From Sandaracinaceae bacterium (lineage in GTDB: Bacteria > Myxococcota_A > Polyangia > Polyangiales > Houyiibacteriaceae), in contig JACKEJ010000005.1 in the NCBI GenBank assembly GCA_020633055.1, forward strand, positions 372,001 to 436,000: a stretch of DNA of 64,000 nucleotides, in the 5' to 3' direction. The notes below the pieces were generated by a model. The model made no database searches. It was given only the letters and a program-made list of their open reading frames with translations, and was not told the origin of the DNA. A program made the position numbers and the translations under genes. This document shows positions 45,848-55,900 of the stretch, one piece after another (position 1 is the first letter of the stretch; every line of letters begins with the position of its first letter).

Positions 45848-46729
45848 ATGTACCCTCGCGGGGTGCACGCTCTGTCCACGGGCTCCCGCTTCGCCGACCG
45901 CTACGTCATCGACGAGACCCTGGGTGTGGGCGCAGCGGGTGCCGTGCTCGCGGCGCACGACCCGCACCACGCTGCGCCCGAACGTGCCCGCGTCGCGATC
46001 AAGGTCTTGCGGCCCGAGCTGGCCGCAGACTTGGCTCTCCGCGCCCGCTTCCGCCGCGAGGCGACCATACTGCAGGGCATCGAGCATCCAGCCATCGTGC
46101 GCGTGTGGGCGCATGGCGCAGCGGCGCTCGTCCCGGGTGGCCCTTCCGTCCCGTACCTGGTCATGGAGCGCCTGGCAGGCGTCACGCTGAGGAGCGCTCT
46201 CCAGCGCGGTGCCCAGACGCCGACAGCGGCGCTCTCTTGGCTCCGCCCGGTGGCCGCGGCGCTCGACCGTGTGCACGCGGACGGCGTCCTGCATGGCGAC
46301 CTCAAGCCCGACAACCTGTTCCTCACCCCGACGGGGCCGCGTCTGGTGGACTTCGGCAGCGCCAAAGTACACGGCTTTCCCCGCCTCACCGCGACAGGAG
46401 AGGTGGCGGGCACACCACGCTACATGGCGCCCGAGGTCATCGCGGGCGAGCGAGCGCTCGACCATCGCTCGGACGTGTATGCGTTGGCTGTGACCGCGTA
46501 CGAGTGCCTGGCAGGCCACCCCCCGTTCCGCGCACGGCACCCCGGGCGCTTGCTCGCTGAGATCATGGGTAGTGCAGCGCCACCCCTCGAGCGGTGGCCG
46601 ACCCTGGCCCCGGTGCTCGCGCGTGGAATGCGGCGAGAGCCGGAACATCGCTTCGACACGGCGGGCAGTCTCGTGCAGGCGCTCTCCGCGGCCATCGCCG
46701 AGGCCGAGTCGTCATCCGTGTCATCGTAG
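45848..46729 (+). CDS. Compact serine/threonine protein kinase
   Basis: A 293-residue kinase without a sensor or membrane segment. It has LGVGAAGAVLAAH, the ATP-binding Lys in VAIKVL (~51), HGDLKPDNLFL (~149-159), VDFGSAK and GTPRYMAPEV. The catalytic loop has HGD in place of the usual HRD, so the activation-loop Arg is missing (non-RD kinase). Asp and Asn are kept, so activity is likely. ATG 45848 is the first in frame after the palindromic element. Confidence 0.88.
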   Translation: MYPRGVHALSTGSRFADRYVIDETLGVGAAGAVLAAHDPHHAAPERARVAIKVLRPELAADLALRARFRREATILQGIEHPAIVRVWAHGAAALVPGGPSVPYLVMERLAGVTLRSALQRGAQTPTAALSWLRPVAAALDRVHADGVLHGDLKPDNLFLTPTGPRLVDFGSAKVHGFPRLTATGEVAGTPRYMAPEVIAGERALDHRSDVYALAVTAYECLAGHPPFRARHPGRLLAEIMGSAAPPLERWPTLAPVLARGMRREPEHRFDTAGSLVQALSAAIAEAESSSVSS

Positions 46730-46810
46730 GCGGCGGGGGGCTGCGTCGTCGCGAGGGTCGCGCCGACTACGGTGTTCGCGTGCGCCACACCTTGGGTCCC
46801 CCTCAGCCGT

Positions 46811-47242
46811 TCACCGCGTGTGGCGGCGTTCCCAATACGCCGCAACCAGCACGCCCAGAGACGCGCCGAGCACGTCCGCGAGGATGTCGTTCACGTCGGC
46901 GTTGCGTCCAGGAACGAAGCTCTGATGGATCTCGTCGCTCACGCCGAACGCCACAGCCAAGAAGGCTCCCAGCAGCGACGTGCGAAGCGCCGCGTGCAGC
47001 GGCCAGGTCCGCCGTGTGGCATAGGCGCAGAGCCCACCGAGCACGGCATACTCGATGGTGTGCACGAGCTTGTCGCGGAAAGGCAGCTGCTCGATGATCT
47101 GCGCTTGGAGGTGCATGGACGAGAGCCCGAAGATCAGCCCCATGTACGCGACCGCAGGGGCCCACGCGCGGAGGACGTCACGCCGACTCGGCGGCCCATG
47201 GCCCCTCTCGCCCCCGCCGCCCAACGGCGCGTGCTCGCTCAC
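46811..47242 (-). CDS. VanZ-family membrane protein
   Basis: A 143-residue protein with four helices and the VanZ signature: DKLVHTIEYAVLG, SDEIHQSFVPGRNADVNDILADVLGASLG. VanZ proteins are associated with teicoplanin resistance in some operons, but most are of unknown function, perhaps in envelope metabolism. The GTG start overlaps the miaB stop (GTGA). It is convergent with the second kinase. Confidence 0.88.
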   Translation of the reverse strand: MSEHAPLGGGGERGHGPPSRRDVLRAWAPAVAYMGLIFGLSSMHLQAQIIEQLPFRDKLVHTIEYAVLGGLCAYATRRTWPLHAALRTSLLGAFLAVAFGVSDEIHQSFVPGRNADVNDILADVLGASLGVLVAAYWERRHTR

Positions 47243-48657
47243 GCGACCACCGGCAGCGCGAGCCTCCCCCTCGCTGCGGCCCCCGCGCGTGGCGTACGTG
47301 GGACATCGCCGACCGGGTCTCCGAGGAGGCTGTGCTTGTAGGCCTGGGTGACCGCCAGCTCCACCACGTGTCCGGTGGGGTCGTGACCGTCGGGTGCGTC
47401 GAAGTGGGCTATCTCGTGGCGCTCCGTGCGGCCGCTGTAGCGCCCGGTCTCGCCGCGGCTGCGTCCCTCGACGAGCACGTGCGCGCGGCTTCCCACCAGC
47501 CTCTCGAGGTGCGCGCTCTGCTGCTCCGCCACCAACTCGAAGAGGCGCGTCAGGCGCTCTCCCTTGACCTCCTCGGGCACGTCGTCGGCGAGGTTGAGGG
47601 CTGGCGTGTACGGCCGCGGCGAGTACTTGAATCCGAACGCTGCGACGAACCCCACCTGCCGCACGAGGTCGAGCGTGTCCTCGAAGTCGGCGTCGGTCTC
47701 ACCCGGAAACCCCACGATGATGTCGGTGGACAGCGTCAGGCCTGGGCGGGCCTGCATCAGCACGTGCGCTCGCTCGATGTACTCCTCGCGGGTGTAGCGG
47801 CGCGCCATGCGGCGCAGCTGTTCGTTGGAGCCGGACTGGACGGGCAGGTGGACGTGCGCGGGGAGGATGGGCAGCTCGGCGTGCGCCGCGATGAGCGCGT
47901 CGGTCAGGTGCCGCGGGTGCGGCGAGGTGTAGCGTAGCCGCGCCAAGTCCGGCACCTCGGCTGCGATGCGCCGCAGCAGGTCCGCGAACTGCGAACGGCT
48001 CTGGGCACGCCGGCTGGAGGGCGCCACGCCGTCTTCGTACCAGGAGTTGACCGTCTGCCCCAGCAGCGTGATCTCGCGCACGCCCCCATCCACGAGCCGC
48101 GCGATCTCTTCGACGATGGTGTCGCCCGAGCGGTAGCGCTCGCTGCCGCGCGTGTACGGGACGATGCAATAGGTGCAGCGCTCGTCACAGCCTTTCATGA
48201 CCGTCACGAACGACGTGACCTCACGCAGCCCGGCGCGTGGCTTGGCGTGCAGGAACTGCGGCTCCTCCATGTCGAACACGGTCCGCGCGCGCGGCGGCGC
48301 ACCGCCCTCCGCCTCCCGCAGGAGGCTCGGCAGCTCGGGGATGTTGTCGGGTCCCAGCACCAGGTCCACGAAGGGCGCCTTGGCGAGCAGGCGCTCGCCC
48401 TCTTGCTGCGCCACGCAGCCCGCGACGGCGAGCATCACGCCACGCCGCTGTTCCTTCAGCGGTCGCAGCGTGCCCAGCAGGCTCATGAGCTTGTGCTCGG
48501 CCTTCTCGCGGACGCTGCAAGTGTTGATCACCACCAGGTCAGCCAGGGTCGCGTCGTCGGTCGGCACGAATCCGTCCGCGTGCAAGACCTCCTCGATGCG
48601 CCGGGAGTCGTGCACGTTCATCTGACAACCGAAGGTCTGGACGATGTAGCGCTTCAT
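47239..48657 (-). CDS. miaB: tRNA-2-methylthio-N6-dimethylallyladenosine synthase MiaB
   Basis: A 472-residue radical-SAM methylthiotransferase. Residues ~1-125 hold the UPF0004 domain (VQTFGCQMNVHDS, cysteines in VINTCSVREKA and VAGCVAQQEG). The radical-SAM cluster motif is GCDERCTYCIVPYTRG. A TRAM domain (~375-440) follows. It adds a methylthio group at tRNA A37. The ATG has GGGGGGGCGG upstream. It is the first gene of a miaB-vanZ pair. The C-terminal ~30 residues are an Ala/Arg-rich extra tail. Confidence 0.95.
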   Translation of the reverse strand: MKRYIVQTFGCQMNVHDSRRIEEVLHADGFVPTDDATLADLVVINTCSVREKAEHKLMSLLGTLRPLKEQRRGVMLAVAGCVAQQEGERLLAKAPFVDLVLGPDNIPELPSLLREAEGGAPPRARTVFDMEEPQFLHAKPRAGLREVTSFVTVMKGCDERCTYCIVPYTRGSERYRSGDTIVEEIARLVDGGVREITLLGQTVNSWYEDGVAPSSRRAQSRSQFADLLRRIAAEVPDLARLRYTSPHPRHLTDALIAAHAELPILPAHVHLPVQSGSNEQLRRMARRYTREEYIERAHVLMQARPGLTLSTDIIVGFPGETDADFEDTLDLVRQVGFVAAFGFKYSPRPYTPALNLADDVPEEVKGERLTRLFELVAEQQSAHLERLVGSRAHVLVEGRSRGETGRYSGRTERHEIAHFDAPDGHDPTGHVVELAVTQAYKHSLLGDPVGDVPRTPRAGAAARGRLALPVVA

Positions 48658-48840
48658 GGGACCGCCCCCCCTTGTCGCGCGGCGTGACGCTCCGCGCAAG
48701 TCAAGCGCGCCGGCCCGCACCCAGCCGAGCCCATGTGGGAGCGTCGCGGGAGGGAACGGACCTCAGCCCGTCCCGACGGTAGCCGTGCGCCGCCACGCTC
48801 GAGTGTGTCCTGTGTTCCACGAACAGCAGAATCACCCGGC

Positions 48841-49599
48841 TCAACAGAGCGCCGCGATGCGGTCGAGCTGCGGGGTCTCGAGCCCATGCTCACGCGCGTG
48901 ATGCTGAAGCCGGTCGAGGCGGCTCGCCGAGGTGCGTCCGCGGCAGCCGTGCTCGGGGTCGCACGCGACGGACTCCTCGAAGTGCGCCCACAGCGCGTCG
49001 AAGTCGAGCGCGTGCCCCGCCAGGGCGGACTGCACCGCGACCACCTCGCGCGCGACGCTCTCGGCCAGGGCACGGTGCTCGCTCAGGAGCTGCCCCACGC
49101 TCCCCCCCACGAGCAGCCCCGCAACGTTCGCGGTGAGGATGTAGACGTTCTTCGCAGCGAGCTCGAACAGCAGCGCGTCGTCCGACACGGCGTGCGCCGG
49201 GACGCCAATGCCCTCGAGCGCAGTGAGCCACAGCTGCTGCTCGGGGCCCGCGATGGGCGTGCTGCGGATGGGTCGGATGCCCGTGTTCGCCTTCTTCTCG
49301 AACCACACCACCGCGACGGTCGGCCGCTCGAGCGCCTGCGTCTCCCACACGTAGGGAAGCAGCTCGTTCTGGAGCAGCAGCGCACGGCCCCGATACTCGG
49401 GGGGCAACTGGGCCAGCACGTCGGGCAGCTCGCCCTCCCCCACGGCCACCACCACGGAGCGCGGCGCTGGGGTAGTCGCGAGCACGTCGGCCGCAGCTTG
49501 CCCCCGCACCCATGGGGTGACCCGCGCCCCCATCCGGAGCGCCCCGTGGGCGAACACGGCGCCCATCTGACCGAGACCCAAGACGACGACGTCTTCCAT
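48841..49599 (-). CDS. Rossmann-fold dehydrogenase-like protein
   Basis: A 252-residue protein beginning MEDVVVLGLGQMGAVFAHGAL, a NAD(P)-binding GxGxxG. The first half resembles ketopantoate reductase or 6-phosphogluconate dehydrogenase N-domains (RSVVVAVGEGELPDVLAQLP). The C-terminal helical half is not clearly assignable and the catalytic Lys of ketopantoate reductase is not evident. Function unknown; a dehydrogenase is likely. It lies upstream of miaB on the same strand, 183 bases away. Confidence 0.6.
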   Translation of the reverse strand: MEDVVVLGLGQMGAVFAHGALRMGARVTPWVRGQAAADVLATTPAPRSVVVAVGEGELPDVLAQLPPEYRGRALLLQNELLPYVWETQALERPTVAVVWFEKKANTGIRPIRSTPIAGPEQQLWLTALEGIGVPAHAVSDDALLFELAAKNVYILTANVAGLLVGGSVGQLLSEHRALAESVAREVVAVQSALAGHALDFDALWAHFEESVACDPEHGCRGRTSASRLDRLQHHAREHGLETPQLDRIAALC

Positions 49600-49681
49600 G
49601 GCGTCCCCCCTACCACACGACTGTCGGGTGGGACCACTCGGATGGCGCCGTGGGCGCCCCACGTGCCATGCTCCACGGCAC

Positions 49682-50536
49682 ATGTGCAGGCTCTTCGCGT
49701 TCCGTAGTGTCATCCCCAGCCAGGTGCACCGCTCGCTGATGGCGGCCGACAACGCCCTCGCCGTGCAGAGCGACAGGCACCCCGACGGCTGGGGCGTCGC
49801 GTTCTACGTGAACGACGCGCCGCACATCACGCGCAGCCCGGCCACCGCCATCGACGACCACCTGTTCCACCGCGTGAGCGGCATCGTCGCTTCCGAGACC
49901 GTGCTCGCGCACGTGCGCAAGGCCACCGTCGGCTCCAACTCGGTGCTCAACTGCCACCCCTTCCAGTACGGGCGCTGGACCATGGCGCACAACGGCGAGA
50001 TCCGAGACTTCGAGCGGCACCGCACGGCGTTCCGCGAGTTGGTCGACCCTGGCCTACGACGCTACATCCTCGGCGACACGGACAGCGAGGTGATCTTCTT
50101 CCTGTTCCTCAGCGCGCTGCGCCGACGCGCGCCCTTGTACGCGCGCTTCGCGCTGGAAGACGTCTTTGCCGCGCTGCGCCAGACCGTCGCGCTCGTCCGT
50201 GAGAGGTGCGACACGGGGGCCCCCGAAGAGGACGCGCTGCTGACCATGATCGTCACGGACGGAACGCTGATGGCCGCCACACAAGGCGGCAAGGAGCTGT
50301 TCGTGTCCACGTACAAGACGCGCTGCTCCGACCGCGACGAGTGCCGCTCGCTGTCTCCGGAGTGCGAAGCCCCCACCACGTCGGGTTTCGTGAATCACTT
50401 GGTGCTGAGCAGCGAGCGCATGGGCGGGGAGAACGTCTGGATCCCCCTCGAGCCCGGCGAGTACGTGGGCGTGGACGCGCAGATGCGGCTGCATCGTGAA
50501 CGCTCCGGACAGAAGCGTCTGCCGGTGGTGGCCTGA
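49682..50536 (+). CDS. Class II glutamine amidotransferase (YafJ/EgtC type)
   Basis: A 284-residue protein beginning MCRLFAFRS. Cys2 becomes the N-terminal nucleophile after Met removal. Family motifs follow: HPDGWGVAFY, RKATVGSNSVLNCHPFQYG and MAHNGEIRDF, then DTDSEVIFFLFL. This is the stand-alone class II glutaminase fold seen in YafJ and in EgtC of ergothioneine biosynthesis. No other ergothioneine gene is near, so the substrate is unknown. The chosen ATG is fixed by the need for Cys at position 2. Confidence 0.88.
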   Translation: MCRLFAFRSVIPSQVHRSLMAADNALAVQSDRHPDGWGVAFYVNDAPHITRSPATAIDDHLFHRVSGIVASETVLAHVRKATVGSNSVLNCHPFQYGRWTMAHNGEIRDFERHRTAFRELVDPGLRRYILGDTDSEVIFFLFLSALRRRAPLYARFALEDVFAALRQTVALVRERCDTGAPEEDALLTMIVTDGTLMAATQGGKELFVSTYKTRCSDRDECRSLSPECEAPTTSGFVNHLVLSSERMGGENVWIPLEPGEYVGVDAQMRLHRERSGQKRLPVVA

Positions 50537-50679
50537 CGTCCATCGAGCTGGGCTAGGGCGTTTGCTTCGCCTACGCGCCGCGGTCGGGTCGACGACGGGC
50601 CCTTCCATGTCGCGGGGACATCCGCGCCTACATGGAAGCGTGTCGCGAGCAGAAGCAAGCACGCGACGACCGGAAACGA

Positions 50680-50715
50680 CGAAGCCCCCGGGTGCGGGGG
50701 CAACCGAGGGCTTCG
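50680..50715. terminator. Bidirectional terminator-like stem-loop
   Basis: CGAAGCCC (50680-50687) pairs with GGGCTTCG (50708-50715); an alternative inner stem GCCCCCG-GGTG-CGGGGGC (50684-50701) competes with it. It lies between the convergent amidotransferase and FHA genes and may serve both. No T-run is seen. Confidence 0.55.
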
Positions 50716-50737
50716 TGCGGGGAGCGGGGGCGTCGGC

Positions 50738-51784
50738 TCAGTACTCGACGCGGAACAGCTGCTGACCCATGAGGAGCAGCGAGCCACGGGGCACGGGACC
50801 CGAGCCGCGCACGCGAACGAACGTGCCGTTGGAGCTGCCCACGTCCGTGAGGAACATGCGTCCTCCCTCCCCGTGAACGCGGCAGTGCAGGCCCGACACG
50901 TAGCCGTCATCCGGGAAGATGACGTCGCCGCGCTCGCGGCCGAGGTGCAAGCCAGTGGACGGGATGGGGTAGCAATTGCCGACCGTGTCGCGGCCGATGA
51001 TGAGGCAGATGCGCCCCAGGAAGCCCGGGTTGGCGCTACCCATGATCTCCGCCCCATCCGCACCGCGCCGCGGCGCGGGCATGGCGTCGAACCGGATGAT
51101 CTCCTGACCGATGCGGAAGACGCTTCCGGGCACGAGCTCGGTGGGCACGTCATGCGCGATGCGGATGTAGACGCCGTTGAGGCTGTTGAGGTCGGTGACG
51201 ACCACGCCGCCGGCCTGGAACTCGAACGCCGCGTGCTGCGGGCTGAGGTACGAGTCCCCGGCGAACGGCCCGCTCGAGTCACGGCCCACCGTGGTGGTGC
51301 CCGACAGCGGGAAGCGGTCGCCCTCGGTTCCGTCCGGCCGGATGAGGACGAGCTGTCCATTGCCCTGGCTGGGTGCGGGCGCCGCGACGGGCGCCGGCGC
51401 CGCTGCAGGGGCAGCGGCTGGAGCCTTGGTCATGTCGAAGCCGCAGCTGCCGCAGAACTTGAAGTTCGCGGGCACCGGGTTGGTGCACTGCGGACAGGGC
51501 ACCTTTCCGTCCGCAGCAGCGGCCGCAGGGGCCGGCGCGGCGGCGGGTGCCGGAGCGGGGGCGGGCTGCGGCGCCGGCTGAGGAGCGGGCGCGGGGCGGG
51601 CAACGGGAGCCGCCGGGGTGGGCGCCATCGCCGGAGCCCCACCACCCACCGGGATCCCGGCGGGAGGCGTCGGCGCCGTGAAGCTCTTGGGCTGCGCGTT
51701 GTCACGCGGCAGCTCAGCACCACAGCCAAGACAGAACTTGTAATGGGGCTGATTATTCTTGCCACAGCGGGGGCACTCGATCAC
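50738..51784 (-). CDS. Zinc-ribbon protein with two FHA domains (paralogue A)
   Basis: A 348-residue protein with a GTG start. Two zinc ribbons are visible: CPRCGKNNQPHYKFCLGCG (1-23) and CPQCTNPVPANFKFCGSCG (~98-116), joined by an Ala/Pro-rich linker. Two FHA domains follow: one with GRDSSGPF, LSPQHAAFEF and NSLNGVYIRI, the second with GRERGDVIF, VSGLHCRVHGEGG and SSNGTFVRV. FHA domains bind phosphothreonine, so it should read out Ser/Thr kinases. It lies downstream of paralogue B. Confidence 0.9.
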   Translation of the reverse strand: MIECPRCGKNNQPHYKFCLGCGAELPRDNAQPKSFTAPTPPAGIPVGGGAPAMAPTPAAPVARPAPAPQPAPQPAPAPAPAAAPAPAAAAADGKVPCPQCTNPVPANFKFCGSCGFDMTKAPAAAPAAAPAPVAAPAPSQGNGQLVLIRPDGTEGDRFPLSGTTTVGRDSSGPFAGDSYLSPQHAAFEFQAGGVVVTDLNSLNGVYIRIAHDVPTELVPGSVFRIGQEIIRFDAMPAPRRGADGAEIMGSANPGFLGRICLIIGRDTVGNCYPIPSTGLHLGRERGDVIFPDDGYVSGLHCRVHGEGGRMFLTDVGSSNGTFVRVRGSGPVPRGSLLLMGQQLFRVEY

Positions 51785-51913
51785 GGAAGTCTCCTCAATC
51801 GGATGGGTCCTGCGAAGACCCGAAAGTGGGTGCGAGCATAGTCAGGCTCACGAGAAAGGGTCAAGGGAGTGTTGGAGCGCCGCGCACTGCGGTGGAGGCC
51901 GCGTGCGCCTCGA

Positions 51914-52834
51914 TCAGGCCGTGACCTCGACGCGCAGCAGCTGCTTGCCGAGGAAGAGATAGTCGCCGTGCTGCAGCTCGGCCTGGCCCTTGATGCGCGC
52001 ATAGGTGCCGTTGCGTGAGCCCGTGTCGGTGAGCATGAAGCGGCCGCCCGCGTTGTCGATGCGCGCGTGGTTGCCGGACATGTAGATGTCCTCGGGGAAG
52101 TTCAAGTCGCAGTCCTCACGCCCCACCACGGCCGAGGCCTCGCGTGCGCAAAAGACGATGCCGTCCACGCCGCCGACCAACACCTGGGTGACGCGGAAGG
52201 GGCTCGGCCGACGTGGCGACGAGTAGAAGTACGTCTGGTCGTCTGCCGGGCTCGACGCATCGGGCGGGCTGGCGTCCAGCCGGAAGACCTGATCGCCGCA
52301 CAGGAAGGTGTCGCCGGGCGCGATCTCCACCGGCTGCTTGATGCGCAGGTAGATGCCGTTGGTGCTGTTCTCGTCGCGCGCGACGAGCTTCTCGCCCTCG
52401 TACAGGAAGTTTGCGTGACGCGGGCTGAGCCACGCGTCCTCGGGGAAGAGGATCTGGTCCTCCTCGCGGCCCGCGATGTGCTCACTGCCCTGGAGCACGT
52501 AGCTCAGTCCGTCGACACCCTGGTCACCGCGGATGAGGATGAGGCGGGCCTTGCCCGGCGTCTGCATCGCTCCGAAGAAGTCCACCTGTCCGGTCTGGAC
52601 CTGAATGGGCACCTCGGCACCGCACCCGCCACAGAACTTGTGACCGGCCGGGACCGGGCTCGCGCACTCTTTGCAAACGTAGTTACGGGCTTGCTCCATC
52701 GGTTCCTCCGCCCCCGCCTGGGGACTCAACGCTGCCGCAGCACCGAGCGCGACCCCGCAGTTGACGCAACGAGGCGCGCCCATGGGGCAAAACGCGTCGC
52801 ACTGTCCACATACGATGCCAACGTACTCATCCAT
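51914..52834 (-). CDS. Zinc-ribbon protein with two FHA domains (paralogue B)
   Basis: A 306-residue protein with the same architecture as its downstream neighbour. Zinc ribbons: CGQCDAFCPMGAPRCVNCG and CKECASPVPAGHKFCGGCG. FHA1 has GREEDQILFPEDAWLSPRHANF and NSTNGIYLRI; FHA2 has GREDCDLNFPEDIYMSGNHARI and GSRNGTYARI. The pair presumably arose by duplication, 129 bases apart. A promoter with a palindromic operator lies 52-81 bases upstream of its ATG, overlapping the end of the TPR-HEAT gene. Confidence 0.9.
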   Translation of the reverse strand: MDEYVGIVCGQCDAFCPMGAPRCVNCGVALGAAAALSPQAGAEEPMEQARNYVCKECASPVPAGHKFCGGCGAEVPIQVQTGQVDFFGAMQTPGKARLILIRGDQGVDGLSYVLQGSEHIAGREEDQILFPEDAWLSPRHANFLYEGEKLVARDENSTNGIYLRIKQPVEIAPGDTFLCGDQVFRLDASPPDASSPADDQTYFYSSPRRPSPFRVTQVLVGGVDGIVFCAREASAVVGREDCDLNFPEDIYMSGNHARIDNAGGRFMLTDTGSRNGTYARIKGQAELQHGDYLFLGKQLLRVEVTA

Positions 52835-52885
52835 GCCAACGGCTAATCCTAGGTGCTCGTCGCAGAGCGCGACCGACGCAGCGCA

Positions 52886-52915
52886 GTAGTACGTTATTGT
52901 GCGTACTCACGTCAA
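52886..52915 (-). promoter_or_regulatory. Promoter with AGTACG operator for the FHA pair
   Basis: Minus-strand TTGACG (52915-52910), 18-base spacer, TACTAC (52891-52886). A perfect inverted repeat AGTACG-TTATTGTG-CGTACT (52888-52907) covers the spacer and part of the -10, where a repressor would block polymerase. The -35 overlaps the stop codon of the upstream TPR-HEAT gene. Confidence 0.5.
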
Positions 52916-55900
52916 CGTTGGAGGGCGACGGTCGCTGCGCGCCGCACCCGCTCGTCGGCGTCGTGATCTCGGGCTCGCTCGAGGGCGGCGTGAGCGCTGG
53001 GCGAGTCCGCCCCTCCGAGCCCCTGGGCGGCGGCCTCGCGCACGAACGCGTAGCGGTCATTCGTCAGCAGCTCGGCCAGCTGCGACACGACCTGCGCGCG
53101 CTGTGCGGCCGTGAGCGCTGGCCCCGGCGCTGCGCCCGAGGCGTAGCTCGCGAGTGTATGGGCCGCCTCGAGCCGCGTCGGCCAGTGCGCGTGCTCGTTG
53201 GCCAGCTGCGTGACCTGGGCGACCGTCTGCGCGGTCGGGGGACGATCGCGCAGGACGCGCAGCGCCGCCCCCACCACGGTGGGCTCGTCGTCCCCCAACG
53301 CAGCGACGAGGGCCTGCTCGGCCAGGTCTCCCGTGAGCCTCGCGAGCACGGCCAGGGCGCCTTCGCGTACGGTACGGTCCGGGTGCCGCGACACGGCGGC
53401 GATGTCCTCGACCAAGGCCGCCCCCAGCGCCTCGAGCGCCGTGGACGCACGCGCGCGTGTGCCCGACTCCCAGCGACCGAGATCTCGAGTGAGCATCCCG
53501 AGACCGATGGTGGGACGGGCGTCGGACGCGGCGACCTGAGGGCTGGCCGCCAACAGGGCCAGCGCGCCACGGACCGACTCCACCGGCCCATGCAAGGCGT
53601 CCTGCGCCGCACCGACCAGGGCGTCGCGCAGGGGCTCGAGCTCCACCGCCTCTCCAGCCGCCGCGATGTCGAGCAGCAACGGCAGGTACTCGGACGCAGC
53701 TGCGACCCCCTGCGGCACCGGGAACGGTCCGAGGGCGCTCAGCGCGGCGGGATCGTGGGGCGCACGCAGGGCCTGAGCCGCGGCCTGGTGCTGCCCCTCG
53801 GCGGTGTCGAACAACGCGTAAGCCAGAGCATCCCGCGCGTCCGGCGAGCCGACCTGTCCGAGCGCGTGGGCCGAGGCGCGCGCCAGCAGCGCCTCCCCGG
53901 CGTTGCGGAGCGATGTCACCAAGGCGGGCACGTCGTCCGTTTGACCCAAGCGACCGAGCGCCCAGGCGGCGCACGCCCGTACGCTCGGGTCTGGATCGTC
54001 GACGAGCAGCGTGCGCAGTGCGGCCGCCGCGCCCAGCTCGCGAACGCGCCCGAGACCCAGCGCCGCGAAGGCGCGCACGCTGCGGTCTCCCTCTCCCAGC
54101 AGGGAACGCAGCACCGGGGCCGCGCGACGCCCGCCCATGCGCGCGAGAGACCACGCCGCCGTCGCCCGCAGGCGGCTCTCGGGGCCGGTGGCGAGCGCCG
54201 CGAAGCGCGGCGCCAGGCTCTCGGGGGCGACGGCGCCGGCACCCGTGAGCGCGCGCATGCGCAGGTCTCCATCCCGCTCCGCGTTCTCCGCCAGCGCCAG
54301 CAACGGTCCGGCCGCGTTGGGGTTGCCAAGGTGGCCGAGGATCTCGACGGCGATACGCTGCTGCCGTGGGTCATCGTCCGCGAGAGCTTCGAGCAAGGGC
54401 TTGATGGCGCGCGCCCCCAAGCGATGCAGGTCCGCTTCGGCGCGCTCGCGGGACGGGCCCGAGCTGCTCGCCAGCTGGATCCACGGCGACGTCATCTGGT
54501 CGTAGAGGTCCACGACCAGCTTGCGAAACACGGGCCGCTGGACGTGCGCCAGCGCCATCGGCAGCAGCTCTTGTTCGAGCACCTCGAGTGTCCCCTCGCC
54601 GAGGTTGATTTGCATGGACACGCGCGCGGCCTGCGACACCAGCTCGTCGTCGGGGGAGGAGCGCACCACGCGCCTCAGCAGCGCGTCGGCGGCGCGGCTG
54701 TCGCCCTCCGCCAAGTGGAGCTCTGCCAGCTGGAAGTACGTCGTGAACAGACGCTCGTTCAGCTCGATGGCGCGACGATAGCTCTCGATGGCGTGCGCGG
54801 TGTCCTGACGCGACCGATAGAGATCGCCGAGCCGTCGATGCCCCTCTGCGTCGTCGGGCGAGCGCTGGACGGCCTCCGCGGCATAGGCGACGGCGTCTTC
54901 GTCGCGGTAGAGCGCGTGGGCGTGCTCGGCCATCTGTTGCAGGTAGCGTGGCGCACGCCGTGCGTCCGCCTCGACCAAGCGGCGGAGCACCGAAATCGCT
55001 GCGGCGCGGTCTCCCTCGACCACATGCACGCGCTCGAGCGCGATGAGGCTCTCCACGTCTCCGGGGGCGAGCTCGATGAGACGTGCCAGGGTGGCGCGCG
55101 CGGCGGGCAGGTCGCGTGGGCGCCGCTGCAGGTGCGCCTCGGACAGGTAGCGACCGGCCTCGAGGTCGGGAGGATTCGCCTCGAAGGCTGCCCCCCAGGC
55201 CGTGAGCTGCGCGGGCAGGAGTCGTCGTCGTGCATAGATGGCGACGACGCGTCGACGGGCCTCGCGGCGCGCCGCGCGTTCCACGCCATCCAGGCCGATC
55301 ACACGCTGCCAGACCTCGATGGCCTCCATGTCACGTGCCGCGCGCTGCTGGGACGACTCTCCCTCGAGGGGTCGCTCGAGCACGGTCGCGAGCCCGCGCG
55401 CGTTGTCGACGTCGGTCGGCGCGAGCCGCAGCGCCTCGCGGTACGCCTCCTCCGCGCGCGAGTCCATCGCGTGGTCGGCGTAGACGCCCGCGAGCGTCGC
55501 GTAGGCGCGTGCGCGGTCTGGCTCGGCCGAGAGGATACGCTGCCAGGTGCGCACGGCACCGGCCTCGTCCCCCTGATCCAGCTGCTGCTCACCGAGCGCA
55601 ATCAGGTGCGCAGGATCGCTCGGGTCGATGCGCACCAGCTGCTCCACTTCCCGCTGTGCCAGCTCCACCTCGCCCCAGCGCGTGTAGAGCTCCGCCAGCG
55701 CCTCGTGAACGGCGGGGTCGCTCCCGAACTGTCGGCTCGAGCGCGCCGCGAGCTGCAGCGCTTCGTCGCGCTGCCCCGTCTGCATCAGCAGCTGTGCCAG
55801 TTCGACCACGAAGCGAGGCTCGCGGGGCGCGCTGCGGATGAGCTGCCGATACTCGGCGATGACCTCGGTGAGCCGCCCGGAGCGCGCCAGCAGCTGCGCC

